64,000 nucleotides of DNA from assembly GCA_033439265.1 (NCBI GenBank), contig JAVTVX010000027.1, forward strand, positions 8,757,001 through 8,821,000, given 5' to 3'. Position 1 is the first letter of the stretch. Each line of letters starts with the position of its first letter. This DNA is from Dillenia suffruticosa. Lineage: Eukaryota; Streptophyta; Magnoliopsida; Dilleniales; Dilleniaceae. The notes beneath the pieces were generated by a model, which was given only the letters and a program-made list of their open reading frames with translations, ran no database searches and was not told where the DNA came from. A program made the position numbers and the translations under genes. Shown here piece after piece: positions 28,001 to 40,000 of the stretch.

Positions 28001-31000
28001 TGCTCACATTTGAAGAATATTACATTTACTGCAGTTGTTTGTTCCTTTTTCTTCCTCTATCATTTCTTTTTCACATCTTGTTCTCTTATTTGATGCCAGT
28101 GCCCAGTGGCAGACTTGGAAACTGCTGCAGCTCCATTTGTGTCATCATGGATGGAACTTGCAACCACGCCATACGGTTCAGCTTTGGATGCGTCAAAAAT
28201 GTTTTGGCCTGTGGCTCTTCCAAGAAAAAGTCACCACAAAGCTGCTGCTAAAATGAGAGCAGTGAAAATGGAAAATGATTGTAAGGACAGCGCCTTTGAT
28301 TATACCAAAGAAATTTTTTTGCATGAAAGAAATGTAGATGCCTCAACCAACTCGCTAAAGATTATTGTTGGTGCTGATGTTGACAAGTCGGTTACCATTA
28401 CCCGAGTAGTTGCAGCCACAGCATTGGGAATTTTTGCTTCCAAATTGAATGAAGAGTCTCAGCAATATATTGTTAATCCATTATGGAAAGACCTCACATC
28501 CTTTTCTGGGGTGCAGCGACAGGTATTTTTTATTCTTTTGGAACTTAATGGTGTTGTATACGCTCTCTTACCCATCTCCCATTTCCTTGTAATCATATTT
28601 TCAACAGGTTGCTTCCATGGTTCTTATCTCTTGGTTCAAAGAGATTCGGAGTACTGATGCAAGTAATCCTACTCTTGGTTTTATCGTTACCTTCAAAAAT
28701 TGGCTGCTTGATCTCTTAGCATGTACCGATCCTGCATTCCCCACAAAAGTGTCACCTCTTCCATATTCTGAACTTTCAAGAACGTATACCAAAATGCGCA
28801 GCGAGGCTAATCAGTTATTTCGCACTGTTGAGTCATCTGGGTTGGGAAATGACTTCTTTACAAATAATAAAATTGACCTAGAAAACTTGACTGTGGATGA
28901 TGCCATCAATTTTGCATCTAAACTTCCACCTCCATCTAACCATGGTTCCGGTGAAGACCCAGCAAGTAGAAATGTGGCTGATGACATAGAATCCGCAAAA
29001 CAAAGACTTTTGACAACTGCAGGTTATTTAAAATGTGTTCAGGTATGCCAGGGATATGTGTTGTTTTCTTTCTTGATATTCACTGTCTTTAAATCTCTTA
29101 GTCTAGAAGACTTCTATGCTATTATTGTTCTGGGTATTCCACTCATCCTTTACAAAGATGACGTGGATACTTATTACCACTGAATCAGGCTCTTCTGCCC
29201 AAATAAAACATTTAGTGTATTTACTTGAAAGGGGGGCTATGAGTGTAATCAAAACATTTGCATCCATCCCTGCTATCCCTTTTCCTTACTAGCAGCATCA
29301 TGCAGTTGATCATGCCCTCGTCCTTAAATGTCTACAATGTCATGCTCAGATCACAATCAAGAAACAGATTTTGTTGTTACTCTTGCCTTTTAAACTACTG
29401 TACAAGTTTGGACTCACATGGGATTTAGCCAACCCTATTCCTAGCTATCTGTCAATTGTTACCATCTCACCTGATAAGTGAAACTCATAGTTGGATATTA
29501 TTTCTTCAATATAGATGAACCCCGCCAAAACATTGTGCCATAACTAGAGTTGAATCTATTCTACATATTGAAACTCATGAGGGTGAAGCAAAAACTTAAT
29601 AGTTCTTTCTGAGGTGCTTCACACTCCCCCAAGCAGCTCCATAAGTTTGATTGGCATCCACCAAAAAGTGAACCTCATTCTATACTGATAGTCGATGCAA
29701 TAGCTTTTCAAAGAGTGCTTAGTAGAAAACATGCTTCCAGATGATAACTTTTCTCCATGGGAGAATGGGTTTTAGTTTGGACCTACTTATCTAGGAGCTG
29801 CCTCTAATGCTCCACCTTTTGTGTCTGATGCTACTCCAAATGAGTAAAGTCAATCCGAGTAGTAAGATGCGCATTCTTGGTTCATTTAATAAAACAATCT
29901 TAAGAATGACTTCAGGCTTGGCTCATTAGCATTACGAGTTGAGCTTAACTTATATTTAAATATCAAGTACATGCTTGGAAGCTTGACACTCAAGCTTGGC
30001 TGGTCTGTAAATGAGCTCAAAATTGAGCTCGGGCTTGGCTCATTAAGGGATGCTAGTCGAGCTGGAATGAGCTTTATGAGTTGAACTTTGAGTTCAAGCT
30101 ACTCTTATTGTTTTGTAGCCCTATTTGCACCTTGAGAATTTCTCCTTATCAATTAATTATTCTACCTCCCAGTTAGGAACTGAACATAACAAAAGAGGAA
30201 AAAGTCTCCTCGCATTGAACAATTAACTTTTATCTTGTTTCATTCGGATCTCTCCAACCAAGCCTTTGTTACAATAATGTGGCTTTATAATTTTGCATAC
30301 CAAAAACATTCACACTGATGCTATCTTTAAACTCAAATTACTTTATAAGAAGTTCCTTTACTCCAAGACCATGCTTGAAACATAAAATGGATGCCCCTTA
30401 AGTGTAGCATTTCTTGGATTTTTACCTCGATACTAACATTGATCATATGGAAAGAAAAAGTGACATCTGAGTGTTTTATACTGCTTATTACCTTAACTTT
30501 GACTCCATCTATAAGACTTAAATGTGGGACAAGGGGAACACCACCACATGTACCGCGTGATTCAACAAGTACGAGATTGTAAGTTACAATGTATTCTATC
30601 GTCTTTTCTTTTCAACAGATACAGGCATCTTACAAAGATGCTCATTTTTGGAAGTGTGCAAACTATGCTCTAGTCAATATGCTTCTTAGCACTTCAATCA
30701 TCAAAATGCCTAATGGAGAGATTATCGAACACCCTGCTCCTTTTTTTATTTTTCTGTTTATTCATTTGTGCAATCACTTTGGAAGTGCCTTACTACTTGG
30801 CCTATTAAAGTTAATTTTTCAATATGTGCAAAAAAAATTACAATATGCGATATAATATGATATCATTTGACAAATAAAAGAACAGACACTACAATACTCG
30901 AGTTGAGAACTAAGGTTTGTTATTGTTATATTTAACAATACGTCATACATGTTGGTATGGTTTCAAGAGTTTATATTCTATAAAATTCATTGTTCACTAT

Positions 31001-34000
31001 GCATTATAAAAAAATTACAATTTGCAGTGTAATGTGATACAATTGACAAATAAAAGAACAGATGCTGCAATACTTGAGTTGAGAACTAAGGTTTGTTATT
31101 GTTATATTTGTCATTGCATCATTCAGTCTGGTATGGCCTTAGTACATGCCTGTCACAGTTTTTAAGACTTGCTATTAATACCTTACTGAATTATAGATTT
31201 TCTGTTGGGGGAAATGATGAATAGAATTAATGGGGGCCAACATTCAGATGCATTAAAAGTTGCTCGTGTCCATGAATTCTTAAAATGCTTACATCAAGTC
31301 GCATTCCTATCCTCTTAGTTGAGGTGTTGCTGGAGGCTTCAGTATGTGAGCATAAACCTAATCTAGTTGGTTGAGGCCTTTACAACATCCTCTAGCAAAT
31401 GGTCTTCCAGCCAAGTGGTTTCTTCCTTTGTGTTATTCAATTCCCCCTCTTTCACTATTTTCTCGTCTGCACAATTTTCACATAAGCCTTTATTAAAGTT
31501 GCAAAGGTAGCCTTTTAGAGAGGAGGGAAGGAAAATAAATTAGACGCAGAATAGAGGGTATAAAAAGAAATCAGGGAAAATGTGAAGAGAGTAAGGAAGG
31601 AAGTTAGGTGTCAAGAGGTTGAAGGATGGATCTCTAAGGAGCTCATTTCGAAGGACTGAAGCAACTAGTGCATTGCATGGGGCATGATTTCTTTTGTCAA
31701 GATATGCACAAACAATTTTTTTTTTCTTTTTTGCATAAGATATAAAGTTTTTCTGGATTGAATACATCATATACAACTAATGTTGTACTTGAAGCCTACA
31801 CTAGGGTTATCTCATTAATCTTGCATGTTATAGAGGGAATACAAGTCCTTTTATCGTACAATGCCTACATGTATTGATGAAGAAATAGTATGGCTGCGAT
31901 TCTCATAACAGACACCAGATATTTTTTTCTCCAAAACTTACTCATGCTGGTCTTGGGAATACTTCTAAATTGAAGCCATTAGCTGTATGTATACGGGACA
32001 CATATTGGGTAAAACTTTTCTTAGATACTTGCGGAATAGGGGCTGGATTCTTCAAGTGGCATGCCTATATTTTATCTTATTTTTTTAAATAAAAGATTCT
32101 TCTCCAATACTTGATGGATACTTCAGGAGAATTTTTTTTATGTTAATAAGATTCCCCAACACCTGGTGTAACTTATTGTATCTCAAACAATTAATTTATT
32201 GCTTATTATTTATGTGGATGAAAAATCTACAATTAGTATACCTACTTACTGTATCGCATTATCACCCATTTTTAAATATTTAAATTACTATTTTGCCAAA
32301 TAGATATATTTTTAAATGTAAATTATGAGATGTATTTTCGTATTCTAGGTTTTGATTGCCATATCCATGTTATGTCTTTGATTCTAGTATCCCTTTTCGT
32401 GCTTTATTACTGGATTTGAGGCCTTTAAAATTGAAATATAACACTATTTCCTACTTAAATATTATTAGTAAAAATTTAAAAATAAAAAATATAATATCCT
32501 TGTATCCTGATTTTTGTAAATTTGTTGTCTCCCCGTATTCCTATCATGTCTGATAACACATTTACATCCATGTTTCATACGACCAAATAGTTACCTAGCA
32601 TATAGAATTTGGGACTATCTTTCCAGAAATTACTCATTTGGACAAAACCATATGTCATATAAGAGTCCACTATTTTGTTACTTTTATTATAGAGGACACA
32701 AATTTGAGAGTCTTTTAATTTAGAAAAAGAATAGGAAAAGATACTTCTAAATATAGAAAAGGTGACAAACAGTGAACTTGAACGGTGTCAGTGATGTTAT
32801 CCGATCCATAATATAACTAGACATATCCATTTGTTGCTTGAAATCAAATACTTCTATTTTCACAGAGTAATTTAGCTTTTTAGTTTATGCATACTTTAGA
32901 AAACTAAAGACTATTTCCAAATTACCTTTTTATTTCTTATTCCCCATTTTCAATATCTAGTTCTTTGCCTTCTGTATCACGTCTCTTGTTTGGGAAGAAA
33001 TTTGCATGAGTGTGAATTTTCAATGTGGACCGTGTTTAGACAACCATGATTCTACTCTTCCATCATAATCAATCTAGGTGTTTGTGTTTGTTTATGTTTG
33101 TGTTTGAAATCCCTTTGAGCATCAAAAGAATCTTTCTGCAACATTATGGCTACATTAGAAAAGAAAAAAAAAAATTAAAAAGTAAAAAAGAATCTTAATT
33201 CCGCTTGATCTATATTAGTCAGAAGATATGACACGAACATAAGTGAGATTTAAACTTCCTGGCCAGAGTTTGCTTTCATGAAACACAAGGATTAAGGTCA
33301 AGAATGTAGAGGCAAAAGTGAAAACTAAAAATTAAAAAATTGTTGTATTTTATGTATGATTAAATTAATAAAAACCCAAATTGCTCATGCAGAACAAACT
33401 ATACCACAGAACATAGTCCTAAAATAGTATGAGGAAATGAACATAATATAAAAGTTATAATTTCCTATATTATAAAAAGTAGCTAAATTTTTGGATTTTG
33501 TAAGCGGTTTTATTTTTCCTGAAGTTTATGTTTTAGTAACATTTGAATTCTACATCTTTAGTGAGGTAATCTTTAGATGTTTTAGGAGTGTCATTGAGAT
33601 TATGTAAGCCTTGTTGATGCTAACATGGTTAGATTGGATCATTATTAAATTCTGGCCTGTCGATTGATGTTTATTTATGTCGCATGCAAGTTTGCCTTGT
33701 TTTTGTCCTCAGTTGTCATCTATCTCAGTGTTTGCTTTCTGTGATCTCTGGCTACCGCCCTTTGGAAATCCAGCTGCTAAATTTCCCTCTGTTGCAAAGA
33801 TTTTAACCTTGTTGAACCCCTAAAATCATGTCAATACCTAGAATTGCATCAATTATGTATCCTTTGCCCACCAACCTGTTTTGAGTAGAATTAGACTTAT
33901 CCTTGTGTTTCATTTGTGCTTCCCATATATGTGGCTCTAAGAATGGATATGATGAATGAATTGATTTCTCTTGATCCCAATTCTATTCATGCTCAACCTT

Positions 34001-37000
34001 TTCATAATGTTTTTAGGGCAATTTGCATGTTACGGTGACTGCCCTAATTGCTGCTGCTGTTGTCTGGATGTCAGAACTACCCTCGAGACTGAATCCCATT
34101 ATCTTACCCTTGATGGCTTCTATCAAAAGGGAGCAGGTGATATATTGATGTTATGTTATTTATTTGCAAGTACTTACCAAAGCTACTGACCTGATGCTCA
34201 TATATCTTGCCCTTCTTTTAAGGAGGAAATTTTGCAACAGAAAGCTGCTGAAGGTCTTGCAGAGCTTATTTATCATTGTATAGCCCGTAAGCCTGGCCCA
34301 AATGATAAATTAATAAAAAATCTCTGTAGTTTGACATGTGCGGATCCATGTGAGACTCCTCAAGCTGCAGTCGTTAACTCCATGGAGATTGTTGAGGCTC
34401 AGGATCTTCTATCCTTTGGAAGTGCTACGGGTAATCCAAAGGCAAAAGTTCACATGTTAGCTGGTGGTGAAGATCGGTCAAGGGCAGAAGGGTTTATCAG
34501 CAGGCGAGGGTCTGAACTTGCTTTGAGACATTTATGCAAGAAGTTTGATGCATCTTTGTTTGAAAAGCTTCCTAAACTGTGGGATTGTATTACTGAAGTT
34601 CTTAAGCCGAGTAATATTGGGCAGGGGACCTCTGATGATGACAAGACAGCACTAGTTATTGAATCTCTCAAGGATCCACAAATTCTAATAAATAATATCC
34701 AGGTTTTGCCATTTTGCTTTTATAATTTTTTAGAATGTCTCTTCATCATCATTATGAAGATCTCACTCATGGAAAAAAGCTTTAATTTTTCTTGCTATTA
34801 TCTATTTTGGATGTTGAAACATGCTCTTTTGTTTTTAAGGTATTTAAATGTCTACCTGCGACATACATGCTTCTTGTAGGCTTTAGATAGATGAGTCTTC
34901 TTGCCATGTCATTAGGAGAGGTGAGTGCACTAAGAGACATGTTGTACCCCATGGTTTAGCCCTAGGTCACACCATAAGCATGGTTAGTCTTTGTGCCTCA
35001 TCGTGACTTAGAATTGGCTGCTTTTGCTTTCTATAGAGGGGGTGAGCAGCATTGCTACCCCTATTGGCATTATCATGATGGGCCCCACCTGTGATGGAAT
35101 GTCTGATTTTGGACATCGCTATTGCACTTGGTGAGCCATTTGCCAGCCTTACTGAAGTACCAAGCAGCCACAACACTCCATACTCTTGCAAGAGATTGCC
35201 TCTAGCTCGATTTGAACCCTGGGGCTCAGGGTTAAGTGTTTGGTAGGTAGTTTACTATAATTCAGAACATGCTGAAGATTGGATCTTTCTCATTAGAAAT
35301 GTAAATTTCCACTTTTCTCTTGCTGTTTGTGTTTTGCTTGGCTATAATTTTTCAAAATAAATTCTCTCTGAACAAATACAATCAAATGCATTACTATCAC
35401 ATATAAGTCTAGTCTTTTCTGATTCTTGGTTGATGTGTTGAAATTATTTCTATTTGTAGGTAGTACGTTCTATTGCTCCTATGCTGGATGCCTCGTTAAA
35501 TCCAAAATTGCTCACACTTTTACCTTGCATATTTAATTGTGTTCGCCATTCCCATGTTGCCGTACGACTAGCTGCTGCCAGGTGCATTACGTCAATGGCA
35601 AAGTCAATGACCATTAATGTGATGGGTGTGGCTATTGAAAACATCATTCCTATGTTAAGGGATACAACTTCTGTCCATTCCAGACAAGGTGCTGGCATAC
35701 TAGTGAGTTTACTTGTTCAGGGTTTGGGTGTAGAGCTGGTTCCCTATGCTTCATTTTTAGTTGTTCCTCTATTAAGGTGTATGGGAGATTGTGATCACTC
35801 AGTCAGGCAAAGCGTCACACGTAGTTTTGCTGCTCTCGTACCTCTTCTTCCATTGGCACGGGGTGTTTCTCCTCCTGTTGGGCTCAGTGAAGATTTATCC
35901 AAAAATACAGAGGATGCAAAATTTTTGGAGCAATTACTAGACAACTCCCACATTGATGATTACCAGCTGCCCACAGAGTTAAAGGTGACCTTGAGGAGGT
36001 GCGCATACTATCTTTCAGTATAATAAATTATTTTTTCTCCTGATATCTGTCGCTAGTTCCCTTTGGCTTAGCATTTGCGAAAAATACTCTGTTGTATAAC
36101 TTATTACAACTTCAATAAAGATCACTGAACTGCTATTATTATGGATATGCAGCTGGATTCAAATGACTAAATAATATCAAGATGCTATGGTTTGCTGAAA
36201 GACTAATTTTCCTTAAATAGGCTACCTACCTTGTGATACTTCACTGTCCTCAGTCATCAGCACTCTATATTGAATAATGTGGTGGAACTTGTGATGAAGC
36301 TTTTCTTATCACCCCTTCTAGCAATTACAATCGGTTATTATTATTATTCACATGGGGTGGCGTTAAGAATCATGCTTTCAGAATTTGGAAGAAAGATACA
36401 CATTCATTGCTTATGGTGTCAAAGCCTGATGACGACAAGGCCTGTCTTCTAACGCACTTCATGGTGCAATTTTTGTGCTTAATCCCATGGATATTATTGA
36501 ACCTGTGAAAATAAATCAAAAAGAAAAAGGAGGCAAAGTTTTATAACCTATGATGATTTCTTTCTTGTCCCCTTAAGGCAATAATATCTGACAAGGTAGG
36601 ACTGTCTATCGTTTCCTTAGAACTACTGCATTCCACTTACTGTTGGCAGGCTGGCTGGGACATTGGGGTGCCCTCTTTTTGGCAAAAATATCTCCATTAA
36701 GCAGGACTTTTAAGTATTTGTCTCCACAGTTTTTGCCTGTTGAACTTATATATTTAATATTTGTGAGAAAGTCCAAGTTGCTAGTATGAGTTTATATAGT
36801 TTGTTTTTAAGCTTTGCCTTGCCTTTTTTTTTTTTTTTTGCTTTTTTTTTGTTTTTATTTTTATTTTTTTAAATCTTTTTCATTATACATTAAGAAATCC
36901 CTGCCCCAAATTATGTGAAATATGTTTTGTTTTTCAATTTTTAGTTCATATTTAAGTGCTACTACACTTTGATTGAATAATAATAACACTACTAGATGCA

Positions 37001-40000
37001 TTGCGTGCTAAGCTTGTAAGAGTATATGGCATGACAACATAGAAGAGCCCATAATATTGATGTGTTCTAGTATTAGGCTCTGATAATCTTCTTGGTCCTT
37101 GTAGGTATCAACAGGAAGGGATAAATTGGCTGGCCTTCCTAAGACGTTTCAAACTTCATGGGATCTTATGTGATGACATGGGCCTCGGGAAAACTCTTCA
37201 AGCGTCAGCAATTGTTGCATCAGACATAGTGGAACATCGTGCTTCAAATAATAACACGGATCCTCCATCATCGCTAATAATTTGCCCATCAACCCTTGTT
37301 GGACACTGGGCTTACGAGATTGAGAAGTATATTGACGCATCTGTTATAACCACTCTTCAGTATGTTGGTTCTACTCAAGAGCGAACTTCCCTGCAAGGTC
37401 ATTTTGAGAAATACAATGTCATTATAACGTCATATGATGTAGTGCGGAAGGATATTGATCACCTGGGACAGCGTTTGTGGAACTACTGCATTCTGGATGA
37501 AGGACATATTATTAAGAATGCGAAGTCTAAAGTTACAGTCGCAGTAAAGCAGTTGAAAGCTCAGAACCGACTCATATTGAGTGGCACACCAATTCAGGTT
37601 GGTTGCTGCATGGTTCTTTTCCATTATTTGACTTCCATGTTTAGCTGACAAATATTTGTTCTTGCATTGCAGAATAACATCCTCGATTTGTGGTCCTTGT
37701 TTGATTTTCTAATGCCAGGTTTTCTGGGAACTGAGAGACAAGTAAGTAAATTTATATCTTTAGTCCTTTAGTTATACAAAGCATTTTGTTAGTTGTATTT
37801 TTATCTCTTGGGTGGGTTACTTATTAACTGCATTGACTTGCTTTTTTCTGTAACATGAAATGACTGGCTTTTCTCCAATCTATGGTCAGTGTGAAATTGT
37901 CAACAGAAGCAAATACAATGTAGCGTTGTGCAGTATCTAGCACTTGATATAATCATTTCACACCCCCTCCCCCCCCCCCCCCCCCCCCACCAAAAAAAAA
38001 GGGGGATGGAGGCTTGAACTAAGGACATCAGATCAAGAGAGGAGCCCTCAGTACCACTAGACCCAAAGGCCCTTGTTGTATGTGATATAATTTAGTAAAC
38101 TTTTAGGGGATGTTTGGTACAAGAGTAAGGGGTAGAGATGTATATTTTAGATAAATTAAAATATGCCTGTTGGTGTGGACCAGTGTACACTGTTATATGG
38201 AAGAGGAGCATTGTTTAATCCCTATAGCTCTTTTTGGGCGAGTCTTTCAGGGGATTGAAAGCTGCTCTCTAGTTTTGTAGATCTTTGGGTTAAAATCTCT
38301 TTATTTGAGTATCCTCTCGGTTATTTGTGTCTGAAATGGATGTTGCTAGTTTTGTTTATTTTCTTAGCTTCTCATAAGTTTCTTTCTTGCACCATCTTGG
38401 TCCTGTCTCAATATATTTTTCTTGTTACTTCTACTGTAAAAAGAAACTGTAGTTTTCTTTTTCTCTTACAACTTTTTGATGTTGTTTGAACAGTTTCAAG
38501 CAACTTATGGTAAACCACTGCTGGCAGCTCGAGACTCTAAATGTTCAGCAAAGGATGCTGAAGCAGGGGTCCTTGCAATGGAGGCATTACACAAGCAAGT
38601 AAGTGTAGTACATGTCTTCCTTTCTTATGAGACAAATTTCATCCACTTTATTTTATCTACGAATTGTTTACAGGTTATGCCTTTTCTCCTTCGTCGAACA
38701 AAAGATGAGGTTTTGTCTGACCTTCCAGAGAAAATCATTCAGGACAGATTCTGTGACCTAAGTCCTGTTCAACTTAAACTTTATGAGCAATTCTCAGGCT
38801 CACACGTAAAAGAAGAGCTCTCAAGTATTGTAAAACAAAATGTGTCTGCTGATGCAGGAGAAGGAAGCAGTCCTTCACCAAGAGCGTGTTCACATGTTTT
38901 CCAGGTGATCGACTTACATTTTCATCTTTTGGTCCATTTTGTACAGTTACATCAGTAGTATTGGTTTCCTAATACTGCTTCTCATGTTGCAGGCACTTCA
39001 GTACTTGCTTAAACTCTGTAGTCATCCATTGCTTGTCGTTGGTGAAAAAGTTCCAGATCAAATCAAGGATCTCTTTCTGGTTGACTCTGATATCCTTTTA
39101 GAATTGCATAAACTTCATCATTCTCCCAAGTTAGTTGCTCTTCATGAGATTCTGGAGGAGTGTGGAATAGGAGTGGATACCTCAAGCTCTGAGGGGCCCG
39201 TTGGTGTTGGGCAGCACAGGGTCCTTATATTTGCACAACACAAGGTATTGTTTCGATTCTGTGATATATTCCTGTTAATTATTCTTATGAGCTCTTAGTA
39301 ATGAATGACAACTTCTGCAGGCCTTGCTGGACATAATTGAAAGAGATTTGTTTCACACTCATATGAAAAAGTGAGCCTTGTCTATTAGATCTCTCTCTCT
39401 CTCTCTCTAATTTTGGCCTTGTTCTGTCTTCTCTCTTGAAATTCAGCCATATCCTTTGTTCATATTGCAGTGACAACTAGCAGTACAAAAAATATATTCT
39501 TTTTTTTGGGGAATTCATAAATCAGCTTTTACTGGTTGCTTTATAATTGAACGAGGTGCACACACATGCACTTTAAAGTGCAGTAAATATTCAACTAAAA
39601 ATGATACTAAGAATACTAGATTGAAAAATCATTATCGATGATTATAGTTAAATAAATATGTGGCAAGTCAAACCCCTTTGAATGGAAATATATTAGTCCC
39701 CAACCCTGAAATGCAGATTAAATTTACAATTGGCTCTCCATCTCAACCATCTACGCTCTGACTGGTTCTGCTCACCTATTAAGGGAGCTGGTACTAGTTT
39801 TCTTTAACTTTTTTTCCAGTTAGAAAGTCCTTTATTTTTACAATCACTATGCCATCAATTCATTCTAATGGTTCTCTCTCTGTAACAGTGTCACATACTT
39901 GCGGCTAGATGGGTCAGTTGAACCAGAAAAACGGTTTGACATAGTGAAAGCTTTTAATTCGGACCCAACGATTGATGTATTACTGCTTACGACACATGGT

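Noticed and set aside
35150..35250. SINE in intron 17
   Set aside because: Only a box B-like motif on the minus strand; no box A, tail or target duplication.
34232..36023. Independent ORFs of 215 and 180 codons
   Set aside because: They are BTAF1 exons 17 and 18 extended into introns.
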